From Pyrus communis (Eukaryota; Streptophyta; Magnoliopsida; Rosales; Rosaceae), in assembly GCF_963583255.1 (NCBI RefSeq), contig NC_084807.1, positions 26,982,381 to 27,046,380 on the forward strand: a DNA stretch of 64,000 nt. The letters run 5' to 3'. The notes under the pieces are model-generated. The model saw only the letters and a program-made list of their open reading frames with translations. It was not told where the DNA came from and made no database searches. Numbering within the stretch: position 1 is the first letter of the stretch; each line of letters opens with the position of its first letter. Positions 19,189-31,572 of this stretch are shown in pieces. The position numbers and the translations under genes are program-made.

Positions 19189-21641
19189 TTAGTTTTTCTT
19201 CTTCGATCCACGGAGTAATCCATCATGCAGAATCCTTTGTCCCATGTGTCTGCACCACATACCAAAAAAAAAAAAAAAAAAAAAAAAAACATAACAAAAA
19301 TGCAAGTTTTATTATTTTTCTTGAATAACATGACTATTCCACATGTATATATACACACACACACACACACTTACCTTCCGAGCATCATAACAGTAGCTTG
19401 AGGGTTAGTACCCGGTTTGCGATAAAACGTCGATCCATCAACCACCCTAAGAGAATCAATGCCAGGAACCCTATATCCTTTATCAACAACCCTCCCAACT
19501 CGACAACCTCCATGATAGTGACATATGGTCATCACAGTGTCTATGCAGAATTGTTCCAAGGAGAATGTAACGTTGGCATGTTTTCGCCTTCTGTTGCACG
19601 GTAAGGCCAACATCAGGTCAATGAGAGCTTCGACCGGCATGTATTTGTAACGGAACTTTGAGTAGGCTTCAGAGTTCACAACATCGATAATGGTCTTCAT
19701 GCCCTCAATGCACTTCCTTAAATCCTCTGGAGAGTGGACCCATGATTTTTTCAAGTATGACTCCGGCTGAGAGTTTTATTGACAATTTCGTTTACACTAT
19801 CACCTGCCGAAGCCATGATTTTTGGTGAAGCTCTAAAAGGATGGTGCTCAGGCTGCAAATGCGAAACCAAATTGAAATGGCGAATTGTTTCATTTTGTTA
19901 TATCTGAAACTATATAGAATCATTTGAAAACATTTCTTAGAAAATAAAGCTAGAGTATAATAAATACATATCAAGTTGTACAAACTATGGCTTGAAGCCT
20001 ATTGATCATTTGTTTGTAACCCTACCTATGATAATTGGGCCTGATGAAATTACCCAAAAATGTAATATCTTAGCCCAAAATGCATAGGCTGGCAAGACGA
20101 GACATGGAAACCTGACTCAAAAAGTGCTTAAAGTGGCCCATGAGCCGAAGGAATGGAAAGGGTCAATCCGCTAGCTTCTTCAATGTAGCTTCCAAACTGT
20201 TTGATGCCCCCACTTGAATGAGGGAGACCTCAACTGGTTGAGGTGAAGGAATGAGCAGAATATTCATTGGATTATCCGCCATCCCCTGGCCGACCGTGGG
20301 GCAGTCCGCTACCACCTTGATGCTGTGGGCTCGGAGATGGAAGGCAGACCCCATGCCGCTGAGCATCAACAGCTAAGTACTAGTTTAGTACTAAGATGAT
20401 TTACAAAAAGTGAGTATAAAAAAAAAAGTTGATCTAAAAAAAGAGTTTGGTAAACATTTAAAAAAAACTTATTTTCACAGTTTTAGATGAAAAAAAGCTG
20501 AAAACATGAAACAGCAAAAATGAGTTTATTCTCACAGCACAACAGAAACAATTTTTTTTTTCAAAGCATAGCAATACCAAACCATCCCTAAGTGCTTCTA
20601 ATCACACTGACTGATAAGACGATTCTATTCTTCTTCGAGTTCCTCTTTAGGTATGCACGGTGCCTAATAATACCATATGCATCTTTATAAATCGCACCAT
20701 AAGCTTGTGGTCTTAGTCATCCTGCACAAAAAGTAGCACCATAAGCTAACTGCTAAACAATAAAACTATATTCTACAATTTTTATATAAAAATATGATTT
20801 TTCCAACATTATTGGTTAATAAACGCTTACCAGGAATGTGTCTAAACAACATTTTTTGTACAGTTGCATGCAAATAAACAGTGATCTTTCTAGGTCTGCA
20901 TACTGAAGCAAATCTGGAGCTGTGTGTCTATAGCCATCTACATAAAAAATAGTCCCACCAACTTTAGTCCCACACAAATTCTCTTAGGTAAACCCGAGGC
21001 AAGACTCCCACTTCAAGCAAACCATCTCTGAAAGCACTCTCCCACTGCAAAATCTCCGGTTCAAAAGCCACCACTTTCTCAACCCATTCATACGACTGAT
21101 CGACCATTCTCTGGTTCCAACCTACTTCCTTGATGTAATGTGTGCTGGCACGCGTGTAGAACCTGGCGTTCAATGCTGAGCCGCCACCCAGCACGCGTGT
21201 GCGGATGTTAAAGACGCCATCCTCGGAGGTGAACTGCTGGGCTGGGGATGTGGGAGAGGTGTCCAAAAGAGTGGGGGCAAAATTTTCAGTGTTGATTATG
21301 TTCGGATTGCCGTAAGGCGAGCCGCCTCTTTCCAGGACTAAAACACTGGCACCGTGAGAGAGAGTGGCGGCTAATGGACATCCCGCGGTGCCTCCGCCGA
21401 TGCCTATGTAGTCAAAGTGAACCACTGCTGGGGTTGATTTTGCTTCTCTAACAAATGTGTAGTCCGAAGCTGCACACAGATTTATAATAGAAAATAACGA
21501 TTAATCGAACTGGTGATGCATTTATTTAATTTTGTAACAATTTATGTGTACAATATTCATACCTTTATCAGAATAACAAATAATGGGAAGCAACAAGAGA
21601 ATTCCAGCAAGAAGATAAGCTCCAAACAATCTAATACACAT
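19189..21641 (-). pseudogene. HOTHEAD-like GMC oxidoreductase pseudogene
   Basis: Exon 1 (21641-21563) encodes a signal peptide starting MCIRLFGAYLLAGILLLLP and ends at a GT donor. Exon 2 starts at 21469 in phase and reads SDYTFVREAKSTPAVVHFDY, then the FAD-binding GIGGGTAGCPLAATL. The open frame ends at 20964, but homology continues after a frameshift (TKVGGTIFYVDGYRHTAPDL) to about 20830. Further pieces are RPQAYGAIYKDAYG (20713-20670), LLMLSG...VGQGMADNPMN (about 20370-20250), KIMGPLS near 19750, HYHGGCRVGRVVD and GTNPQATVMMLGR (exon ending 19375). The last exon, 19249-19189, reads HMGQRILHDG and ends in TAA. Breaks are a frameshift near 20990, an in-frame TGA near 20718, a MITE insertion at 20381-20587, and a large gap plus shift between about 20170 and 19740. 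HOTHEAD-type enzymes are secreted and act in cuticle formation. Intact splice sites suggest fairly recent loss. Confidence 0.88.
20381..20587. mobile_element. hAT-like MITE inside the GMC pseudogene
   Basis: About 207 bp of AT-rich sequence interrupts the codons for SPQLLMLSG. It is flanked by 8-bp near-identical repeats ctaagtac (20373-20380) and ctaagtgc (20588-20595), fitting a hAT target duplication. The ends are roughly inverted: TAGTTTAGTACT at the left, TGGTTTGGTATT on the complement at the right. Removing it and one repeat restores the reading GSPQLLMLSG apart from point changes. Confidence 0.75.
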
Positions 21642-24169
21642 TGTGATCTCTAACATACCCAGAGATTATACTATTAATTTTGCAATATATCTATGACGAT
21701 CTGGGGGTGTTCTTGAAACTAATTACCAAAACCACACTAGCTAATCACCTTTGAATAAGCCTAAACACTAAGGCCTAGTGGCCTAGCTAACGTTTTTTGT
21801 GCACAAAAACAGACCTATAGATGTAGATACATTTTTAATTGAACAACATAAATTTTCACCACCTCCTGTAAGATTTAAAGCTCTTCACAAACAATTCCCA
21901 TTTTTTGATCAGTGGTTAAAACCCTAATTAGTCACTTGTACACGCAGCACAGTCGAAGTTACAAATATCAAGGTCATGGCCCCATGCATGCAGAACAATA
22001 ACTATTATTGAAATTTGAGGAATATATAAAGACATCACATATAGTTGAAATGTTTATTAATGGTATGAATTTTGGATCTTATATATATTGTCCTATCTAT
22101 TCAACTGCGTGCACCGACCCAGTACTTGTTTTTTGCATGCCTTGATCGAAAGTTTATAGTAGCTAGGTCTAATTAAGTGGAATTAACTTTTTTGAAGTAA
22201 CTCAACTGCCCGGAGAGGTATTGGTTGAATCCAATTAATTCAAAGATATCAATGGTGGTCTTTTAGCGTAGTCAGTTACCTGCGAACCTGACTCGGTTTG
22301 CTTCCAGATGGAAGTTCTACTTTCTGGGGAAAAAGTGACCAAAGAACTGGAGAAGCAATTCTTTTTCCTTTCTCTGGGTGGAAATTTTATTGGATAGTTC
22401 CTTGAGTTATAAATCTGATTAATTGTAATGTGGGAGAATTAATCAATATTATCCCACTCAATAGTATAAAATAACATAGGCGGGTTTATTATATGACTTT
22501 AGGACGATGCACATCGAGATTATACAAAAAGGTTTATTTTATTTTATAATTTATTCTGAAATAGGCATGAGCATTGGGTGAAAAGAACTACACATGAGGG
22601 CCAACTCATCGAACTGCTACATCCTACCCTCCCCCCTGTACAAACGATTAGAGGGAATCTAGCCCCCGATTATCCTATATGGTCTTGTATTTGGAGTACA
22701 TACAGCTAAAGGGTATGAACATAACTTAAAAAGGATTTGCATGTAATTAATCGTGACAAATGTTCATTGATTTAGAGCTTGTTTGAATAAGATTAAAGGC
22801 ATGCAACTTCTACCGTGTTGAAAGAAAAAATCACTTACGAAGAAGCTCATGGAAGTCGTTCTCCTTGGAATGAATTATAAGATAATAAAATCATTAATGA
22901 CTAAAAAACCGTTTACACAAAAACATTTCAAAATGAGCACTTAAGCCAAAGGTTTTAAGGAGAAAACAAAACTGAAAAGTCTATCATTCATGAAAAGTTA
23001 AGAACGTCCATCAAACCAACTTCCGATTATTTTCAAAAAATGTAAAAGATAAGTTAATTTTTGAACATGATAACATGTCGTTTTATTGTAAACGACCAAA
23101 AAATTTCAATTAAAGTGGAACTCATTTGTTGGTTTCAAACCTAGTCCCTGACCTTTATTATTAGCCCAACCCCGGCCCATTGTTGTTTAGAAATGATTAC
23201 TAATGTGTTCTGTTGTTGGGGCCACATATTTGTTTCCCTAGAACACGGAGAAAGAAGAGAAGTGAGATGTGTAGCCTTTCGCGTTGGTGTTCTATATACA
23301 GAGAGTGAGAAATGCAAAGAGACATGAACTCATAACAAACTTGTCTACGTACGTAAGTAACGTGTATACAATAACAGAGAAAATGGAGAGCGTAATAGTC
23401 AATGGACTTCCATTTCATATTATTCTAATTAGGTTGATTGGTGAGTATAACTGTACAACATATAAAATTGATCTAAATCTTCAAATGCAGAGGATTCACG
23501 CAACAAAATTTGCCTACTCAAACGGAAGCCTAAGCACTTTGTGAGGCCAAACTTGCTCCAGTTCAAGTTTTGGACAGATTTTGGGACCATTGTGTCTTAT
23601 ACACCAAGTGCAACAATACAATTGGTTGGAATTTTTTTTTTAACTTCCAACCAATTGTAATATTATACTTGGTATATCAGCTCATGTTCCTGATACACTA
23701 AAAATTTTCTCCAAACCTTGGACAACGTGGACCCACTTAGTATTTAGAATCCAAACCTCTAGCCCTCCCCTACTAGAACAAAAAATATAGGGAAAATTTG
23801 AAATAGGTCTAATTTTATAAACTACCTTTTGAAATAAGTCCAATTTTTAGTGACTTTGACTTTTGAAATAGGTTCAATTTTTAGTTACTTTGGACCCATT
23901 TCAAAAAACCCCAAAAATATATAGTACTATCATTGTTTTGAGGGGCTAGATTTTGCCTCTAGCCTCTAGCCCTTTCCCAACATATTATGGGCAAGCTGGG
24001 GTTACTGTGTTTTTTTTTTTTTTTAATTGATTATGTTGTGTTGTGAGAATACACAGGTGTGAAAAAAACATATAAGTGTTTCGTAAACTGTAGTGCTAAA
24101 AGTGTTTTTAGTAAGAAAAAGATGGGGGGTAGAGATTGTCAATATGGAAGTTTCATTAATTGGTATGGT
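21642..24169. other. Gene-free region upstream of the GMC pseudogene
   Basis: No gene is supported. The first part would be the old promoter of the minus-strand oxidoreductase. At 23790-23910 a GAAATAGGTCTAATTTT-like phrase is repeated three times. A hairpin lies at 23600-23676. Confidence 0.45.
23600..23676. repeat. Short foldback hairpin
   Basis: The left arm 23600-23631 and right arm 23645-23676 are inverted repeats (32 bp, about five mismatches), with the perfect inner part ACAATTGGTTGGAA paired to TTCCAACCAATTGT. The loop is T-rich. Probably the remnant of a small foldback MITE; a small-RNA precursor is possible. Confidence 0.6.
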
Positions 24170-24790
24170 ACCCAAAAATACCACCTTTTTGGAGTAAGGA
24201 TAATATACGCACACTCCCTGGGGCAAGACCCGGAGTGAATAGAAGGCCAAGCCTACCCCCTAAGGGGCATTGATCTAACCAGGTGGTTCCCAATATGATC
24301 GAATCTAACCGACGTAACCGCCAAAGTGAGTCGATCCACTCCAGAGTACGAACTCGGCCAGCTATCTCCATCCAGGTACTAGATTGCACAAACTAAACTG
24401 CATAGTACCTTCTAGCCACGTGAAGTGTTAAGCTATGGAGTCTGGCGTAGCCGCTCCTTCCACTCACGATGGAGAAGAGACAAACAGTCCTTCTTTGACG
24501 TGGCGCGGCCTCCTTTATTCTCGGCCACTGAGAGGAATGTCGGGTGATATGGACCGACTCTGCAAGGCCTATAGATACACCTTGTGACTCCTAAGCAGAG
24601 GTAAGACACTCATAACCCATAAATACATTTCACCCTTCTTTCTACCAGTGCTAACTTAAGCATCTGAGCCTCTACGCCAAAAACCACCCTTCCCGGCGCT
24701 TGGACTCACGGTGTTTGCATGTTTTTGCCTCGCGCAGGTTTCATTCCTTGATGGTTGTATATCAGCTCCAACACATACAGTTCACCTGAC
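24170..24790 (+). mobile_element. LTR retrotransposon fragment
   Basis: Contains the phrase CTAACTTAAGCATCTGAG followed by CCACCCTTCCCGGCGCTTGG and a GCAGGTTTCATTCCTTG end. I recognise this as the R/U5-like part of a common plant LTR family. It is less AT-rich than the surroundings and has no ORF. Both boundaries are uncertain. Confidence 0.55.
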
Positions 24791-25196
24791 TCCAATGAAA
24801 AAAAAACGTTTTTTGAGAAGCATATGTAGAGTTGCTTCTACTTTATGCTGTTTTGGATCCATAATTTTGAAAAGAAAAAAAACTCATTTACCAACACAAT
24901 TAAGGCCCCAACTTTTCTAAAAAGCTACTTTAAAAAAAAAGAATTGTTATTGGCGCTCCAAAAAGCTCATTTTGCACTACAACCTTTCTATAATTAGAAA
25001 TAAAAAAACACTTGTGAGGAGTGTAGAATGAGATTTGTGAAGTGCTAATAATAGTTCCCTAAAAAAAAAAAAAAAATTAGAAAACCCAACCCAGCTCTAT
25101 ATCTACTCTAAGAATTCAGATGCATTTTAAGAAACTATTTATGAGTTACTTCACTAACAAGAAGCACTTTTAACTTTTCTTACTAAGGAGGGCGTA
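24791..25196. other. AT-rich intergenic stretch
   Basis: Poly(A)-rich segments and no gene. It ends in the TAA that forms the target duplication of the next element. Confidence 0.4.
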
Positions 25197-25613
25197 TTCA
25201 ATTGAGAATTTGAGAGACTTTAATGGATTTATAAATCCATGGATTTTTATGGAGTTTAATTGAATTGTAGAGATTCTATATAAAATTTTATTCAATTCCC
25301 TCGAAATCTCATGGGGAGAGGTGAAATTTGTGGATACTTAAAATACACTACGAAATCTCCCCAATTCCTTCTAATTCCTCAATTTTCTCAAATTCTTTAA
25401 AATCAATTTCTATTTGAATACATCTGGAATGTTATAAACTTCTTTAAAATCCTAATTGAATACACCTGGATTTCTAAGGATTTTAATAAACTATCTTAAA
25501 ATTCTAATTGAATACACCTTGAATTTCAAAGAATCATTTAAAATCTTGATTGAATACCTAAATTCATTAAAAGAATTAAAATATCTCAAAATCCCAATTG
25601 AATACACCCTCCC
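25197..25613. mobile_element. Tourist-like (PIF/Harbinger) MITE
   Basis: Long inverted ends: GGAGGGCGTATTCAATTGAG at the left, and the complement of the right end reads GGAGGGTGTATTCAATTGGG. It is flanked by TAA on both sides (25194-25196 and 25614-25616), the PIF/Harbinger duplication. The 417-bp body repeats phrases such as AATTGAATACACCT and has no coding sequence. Confidence 0.8.
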
Positions 25614-26873
25614 TAAATAATGCTAGAAATAAGCGCCAGGGTATTTTAGGTTGAGATCATACCAAATTTATTTTCTCTTTATTTTTTTATTTGATTTGCT
25701 TGTTTATTAGTGTATATATTTGGTTATGGTATTTTGTTTTTTTGGCTTAAGCCAAGTCAACTTTATCCATAGTGTACGTGGATGTTTCAAGTACATAGCA
25801 CGTCGCTGGTTTTGTTGGGAGGGATTAGGTCATCAAACATGTAACATGAACACCTACCAAAACTAGACAAGAGGATTACTTCAAAATCACATTCCACAAC
25901 CCCCATCACCAAATAAAACGAATTATAGCGTATGCAATATACCCACGAAACAATCCACGTTTAACACGTACATACGATAACGTATGCTCAATTGCAGAGA
26001 AGGAAGCAATTAGCAAGCAACCAAAGGATAGGTTTTTTTTTTTTTTTTTTTTTTTTCTTTTTTTCAAGAAACGATACTTATAACGTTGAGAAAGCATACA
26101 ATCTTGAAGGAGGACAATTTGGAGTAACTTCAGGGCTTCATTGAACCAATAATTAGTAAAGTTGAAAGTTGAGGTCAACTTGACCATTCTATGCGCTGCT
26201 ATATTAGCAGATCTACAAAACATGAGAAACTTTTGAAGCATCAAAACCCCCTAGGCTAGTTTTAATGTCTTTCAATCAGCAAATCGAAAGCGAAGAGCCA
26301 CCATGCCAACTTCCAAGAGCTTGGACCACCCGCAGAGCAACCAAAGAATATATTTTGCATTATGCATGTAAATGTTATTTCTTTGATGTTATTTTTTATT
26401 ATTCGCAGTTGCCTCTTTTGAATAAATATTTGTGCTTGAAAGTCTCTTATATTTTCTGTGGATATAGTTGGTAGTTTGCAAAGGTATAACTGCTTTGTAG
26501 TAAAGGCCGTCAACTTTATAAATGTCGAGGTTTCCATTCATATATGACACAATTAACTTAACGCGTTCATGAATAGTATCCGTCGTTTTAATCTCATAAT
26601 TACATAATTAAAAGAATTTTTTTTTAGAAAGATAATGAGAGAAACATTTTTCCAATGTGAAATAATCCTGTCAATCTGGTCGGCGGCGGACATGTCAATT
26701 CACAGTTAAGGTCGATTGGCTTCTTATTTGAGTCTGTGACATGCATGTTGAAGCATCTCTCACAATTTACACCTAATGAAGTTAAATTGTTTTATATTGA
26801 ATTGTACCAAATATGTAAAACCCAAAATCAAAAAATTGGTAAACCGTGTTGAAACCTTATGAAGTAAGTAACA
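25614..26873. other. Gene-free region
   Basis: Contains a poly(T) tract (about 26033-26062). Open frames on either side of it are short and match nothing I recognise. Confidence 0.45.
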
Positions 26874-26882
26874 TTTATATTA

Positions 26883-27349
26883 GAGTAAATTGTAGTTATG
26901 ATCTCTTAACTTTAACTCAATTGGAGCAATGTTCCTTCAACTAAAAATTCATTACCATTGATCCCTCAACTCATCAAAACGTGCAACTGTGGTCCCTCAA
27001 CTAAAAATACATTATCATTGGTCTCTCAACTTTAATTCAACTAGAGAAATGGTTCATTAACTTTAACCCAATTGTAGCAATAGTTCTTCCAACATAACTC
27101 GTTTTGACAAAAAAATTGACATAGTTGACGAAAATGACCATAATTTCACACTTTGATGAGTTGAGGGACCCTTATTATATAAATGGTTATTCCAACATAA
27201 CTTATTTTGACAAAATTTTGACGAAATTGATGAAAAGGACTATAGCTACACATTTTGATAAGTTTAGGGACCAATGGTAATGGATTTTTAGTTGAGAGAC
27301 CATTACTCTAATTTGATTAAAGTTGATGGACAATTGTTACAATTTACTC
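26883..27349. mobile_element. Mutator-like MITE with perfect 9-bp duplication
   Basis: Flanked by tttatatta at 26874-26882 and 27350-27358, exactly identical. Ends are inverted (GAGTAAATTGTA at both), and the inverted similarity extends for well over 100 bp with repeated phrases like CCCTCAACTAAAAAT. The 467-bp element has no ORF. Confidence 0.9.
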
Positions 27350-27358
27350 TTTATATTA

Positions 27359-28406
27359 AATGGGTTTATTACTAATTGTATGGAGACCTTCTATAAGGCT
27401 TTACTCTTAATGAATTTTGCAAATGCTTAAGATAGAAACATTATTGATTTGGATTAGTGAAGGTGTGTCTTAAACTTTGTCAATCCATACCAAAATGAGA
27501 AATGTTAAGGGGACTACCTCAAAAGTGGGAACCTCTACCATATCACAGTTTAACATCAATTCACGTGCCAATATATACAAATGGTAAAGAGTGAAGAATC
27601 TTACTTTTAAGAGACCCCTTTGCAGTTCTCTACCAAAATATAGTTATGGCTCTACGTCTAAATCCAAAAACATACTTCAAATATGTAATTACAAACACGT
27701 AAAAATGCTAAATTGCACATATTAATATTTCTTATTTTTAAAATGTGCGTTAAAACGGTTGAATTCTTTCTCGATTGAGCAAAAGAGCTGATGGCGGCTA
27801 AAGCCTTTGCTCTCGTCTTTCTCACCTGCACGTCATATCCTTTTCGGCGTTACCTTACTCACCTAACAATTAATTTTTTCAATTGTTTAAATTAATTTTC
27901 TGTTATTCATAAGATTTGTTCTTCTTCCTTCACCGAATGATTACTCAAGGACCTGTCGTCCCAGGCAGAAATAGCCAAAGACAGGAAATAACAGGAAGAA
28001 AACAAAAGATCGTCAATTAATGCATATTATTAATCAAAATTAATCCAATTTAAGAATTCAATTTATGACATGAGATTTCCTTATTAATGCAAAGAACAAA
28101 AGAACTAAATGTAAACAGTTTCAATTTCCTTGACATTTTTCTTGTTCATGATACATAATATACAGGCTAGCTGGGCTCGTAGGAAATCTGTGAGAGTAAA
28201 AATCTCAGAGCCTCTAACGTACTTAGCCGCAAAAGAAACACAAGAGTATTGGGTGTTTTGCTTATTTGAAATTTAAGAAGAAAACATAAAATTTAAACTT
28301 CCCTAGGAATGAAATTTATGATTCTCTATATATGTTACAACTTACAAGCTGCTACCATGCTACCTGATGATCAAATTGAAAGCTTCAATTTAAATTGATG
28401 ATATAT
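27359..28406. other. Intergenic region downstream of the LysM gene
   Basis: No gene was recognised. The last 250 bp or so are likely the 3' UTR of the minus-strand LysM gene. Confidence 0.45.
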
Positions 28407-28733
28407 CTACACCGCTGATGATCGTTCAGTAGGAGTGATCTTGATGACTAGTCCAGGGAAAACATCGTCCGGATCATGGATATGAGGGTTGCGCTCCACG
28501 ATGTATGGGTCGCCGCACTTGTCACTGATGGTATGGAGTGTCTCACCTTCTCCGACGACATATATTTCATCACACGGCCGGTTGGTCATGAAGTCATTGA
28601 AGTGTTTCCCTCGAACCAAGTCGTTGTTGTCTGGCGTAGAGCTGTTCTCTCTGATGGAAGCAAACAAGATCAAGGCTAGTAGGGCAGTGGCGCAGTACCA
28701 TGAGGCTGCATCTGCCAATTTTCTTGATGCCAT
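28407..28733 (-). CDS. Small LysM-domain protein
   Basis: A single-exon protein of 108 residues. The N-terminus has a hydrophobic segment (about 12-27, WYCATALLALILFASI), which looks like a signal peptide or membrane anchor. One LysM domain follows at about 57-101: IYVVGEGETLHTISDKCGDP then NPHIHDPDDVFPGLVIKIT. Cys54 and Cys73 may pair. LysM domains bind N-acetylglucosamine polymers such as chitin or peptidoglycan. This short stand-alone form is conserved in plants (At5g62150 type, recalled) and has no kinase, so it is not itself a receptor; its role is unknown. It starts at an ATG 90 bp downstream of a TATA box. Its partner in Arabidopsis synteny, MIR399, lies 10 kb away. Confidence 0.94.
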   Translation of the reverse strand: MASRKLADAASWYCATALLALILFASIRENSSTPDNNDLVRGKHFNDFMTNRPCDEIYVVGEGETLHTISDKCGDPYIVERNPHIHDPDDVFPGLVIKITPTERSSAV

Positions 28734-28822
28734 ATAAATTTTGGGGCTTAGAGAGAGAGAAAAAAGATGAGATATGAGAGGTGGTGTGTTTTCGATGAAA
28801 CAGAAAGAGGTCTGAGTTTTTG

Positions 28823-28830
28823 TATTTATA
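28823..28830 (-). promoter_or_regulatory. TATA box of the LysM gene
   Basis: TATAAATA on the minus strand, 90 bp before the LysM start codon, predicting a leader of about 60 nt. Confidence 0.65.
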
Positions 28831-30353
28831 GGTATATGAGAAAGAAAGAAAGGTTTTTGGTTGTTTGCGTTGGGAAGAAGTTGGGTTCAACGTGGACCTG
28901 GATATCTTTTTATATATATTAAAAAAAAATGAATCATTCATCACCTTCCTTGGCCACTATTGATTGAATTACTGAAAAGGACATGATTGGTTTCTGAGGT
29001 TTTATATACATGGATTCTAATTTTTTTTTTTTTTTTTCAAATTTTCAATTTGAGTAAGAACCTTCATTTGGTTAGGACAATTAGAAACGATTTCTACTAT
29101 TTTGGCATGTGGGATTTGGCTATTTGTCAGAGGGGCTGCAACGTAGGGGTCGGACAAGAAATATATATTAGATATGGGATGAGTCATGAGTATGAATGTT
29201 AGATAACTATACGATGTTGTTAGTAGAAGTCGTTAAAAATTTAGATATAGATGGATTAACAGTCCACAATTAAACATACTGACATTCTCTCTTAACTTGT
29301 ATCTTATTCTATTATCAATTTTCTAATTAGAATCTTATGAAGGCTGGATAATTAAACAATTGATTTATGAGGAGTTTTTGTAACTGAAAAATTAAATTTA
29401 ATAATTAAGAGAATTATAGAATGGTAGTGGCGGAAAATGTGGGGCGGCAAATAGTGTGGGAAGAAAGTGGCAAATAGCGTGAGGAAATGGAGGCCTTCCC
29501 CACTCACCACCTAGAAAAAAACCTGTAACCATCATGTCATGGTCAAGCAACTAATATGACTGACCCAAAAGAAAGCTTCAAACTTGTGCTTTGCCATGGC
29601 TAGGTAGACTTTTGACATTCTTGCACCAAATGGTTCTTTGAGACCTTTTGGACTTTGCCTCCTTGCGTGTTCCAAATCCTTGGTGTATTGGACCAGCTGA
29701 CCAAGTCACCCCTTTCCTCAAAGAAAAGGCTTGTGGAATGGTGTCTCGACTATGTCACTAATAAGACATTTTTCATAAAAACATAAGTTCTGTATATTTT
29801 GGTTTCATTCAAGATTCAACTATGCAAACGGATCCCCCACTTGATATTAGAGTTGTACTATTCAAGCAGCACTATCCAATATATTCTCCTATCCTCCATA
29901 TACAATTATCATACATTAGCAATACAAAGGACCAAACTATAGCATCTTTCTTTTTCTTTCGTTTTATTAGGGCGTGGACCGGTGAACCAAATAAAAACCA
30001 TCATTCCCCATTTCCCAAACCCCCAACTAAAGAAAGGTTTGACATTTTGAAGGGTTAGGGTTCTAGGGTGGATCATCAATCAATGCGAGGAGTATGCTCG
30101 CATGCATGCATTTAATCAGTCGGTAGAGAGTTGATCTGTGCCCGATGCAAGTGTGCTGGTAATGTAAATATGCAGCCACGAAATTTATGAATGGTTTAAT
30201 TTGTTTGGTAAAATGGTGATCCCCATTCTATTTGAATTTGGTCAAATTGGGTTGCAAATTTTCAATAGTTGGGAAATTATTAATTTGATTTTCAAGTTTT
30301 TCCTCTTGTCCCAGTTCAATAGGCAACCCCTTTATAAAGCAATTTATTTTGGA
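28831..30353. other. Upstream of LysM; gene-free
   Basis: Probable LysM promoter, then AT-rich sequence with a poly(T) tract near 29020-29038. No repeats or genes were recognised. Confidence 0.45.
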
Positions 30354-31383
30354 TAGTGCTATTCATACACTCATTTTTACTTCTTACCCACTCCTCTCAA
30401 TTTTTTATTGCCGAATCGAATAAATGGAAGAAGATTAATGTCAAAAAATTACTAAGGTTATGTTGGGAGTAAAAATAAAGAGGTATTCATCAATTTCCCC
30501 CCTGAACTTGTGACCATTGGCCAATTTTCCCCCTCAACTTTAATTTTGACCAATTTTCCCCCTCAACTCTCATAATTAGTCAATTTCCCCCCTCAACTTT
30601 AATTTGGCCAATTTCCCTCCTCAACTCTCAAAATTAGTCAATTTGCACCCTACTATTAACTTTTTTTTATTTTTAATTTTCCATCTATTCTTTTCTTAAT
30701 TTTCAATCTTTCTAATAACTTCCAACAAAGTACTAAAATTAACATAAACTCACCTGCATAATATAGGGTAAAATGTACAAAAACATAATACAATTAGTAT
30801 GTGATATGGGTTCATTATAAGAAAAAGTTATGAATCGGGTTTAAAGCATGTAGAAGAAGAAATAATAACAAAAAGAAATAACAATCCTAAACTCATGGAT
30901 CATACCTATTTCAATAAAATGGGTTATTCTTAATAAGGAGTCGAAAATTATGAATAGACCAGCCATTTTTTCACTAAAGCTCGATTCTCCGCAATTTACT
31001 TGAACTTAGCTTTCACTTTTATAAAGAAAATTGTACATACAAAAATTTACACATCAATCATTTTCGTTATCAATTTTGTATAGTCAAAAATCAAATAAAA
31101 TTACTCCATACTGATTTATCATGACTAATAATACTATCTATGATAAATTGTAAAATTCTAAATTTTAATCTATTTGTAATAGGATAAAGATATAGGAACA
31201 TGATTAACATACATCTTATTTAGTTTCTTACACACACTTGTTTAATTATGATCAAATTAAAAAATTAACAGTCGGGTGCAAATTGATTAATTATAAGAGA
31301 TGAGGGGGGAAATTGGCTAAATTAAAGTTGAGGAGGGAAATTGATGAATACCTCAAAAATAAATGTGAGTAGCACTACCTTAT
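30354..31383. mobile_element. hAT-like MITE (family B) split by a MULE insertion
   Basis: Left end TAGTGCTATTCATACACTC; the complement of the right end reads TAGTGCTACTCACA. Together with matching AAAAATAAA joins, this is a short MITE of about 150 bp interrupted by the 875-bp element at 30480-31354. Relatives with similar ends lie at 38239-38377 and 46313-46458. Confidence 0.65.
30480..31354. mobile_element. Mutator-like MITE, 875 bp, nested
   Basis: Perfect 20-bp terminal inverted repeat GAGGTATTCATCAATTTCCC and a perfect 9-bp duplication aaaaataaa (30471-30479 and 31355-31363). Inside the left arm, a phrase like TTTCCCCCTCAACTTTAATT is repeated about five times in tandem (30490-30640). There is no transposase ORF. 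Confidence 0.92.
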
Positions 31384-31419
31384 AATTTTTTGTTCAAAGC
31401 AAATTCATTATAAATAAAG

Positions 31420-31572
31420 GAAAACTAATGAAAAGGGCTTGAAAACTTTGAGTTTTAATGATAATGACAAAATAAATGGTAAAATGAATAGTACCAAGAT
31501 TGACTTTTTAGTGTAAAAATGTGGTTTTCGTTAAAGTGAACAGTATCGTAGGCTTTTCGTTAAAACTCCCTA
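31420..31572 (+). repeat. Short dispersed repeat, family C, copy 3
   Basis: Runs from CTTGAAAACTTTGAGTTTTA to TTCGTTAAAGTGAACAGTA and then CTTTTCGTTAAAACTCC. Nearly the same as 49905-50057 and the inverse of the copies at 268 and 5963. Confidence 0.75.
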
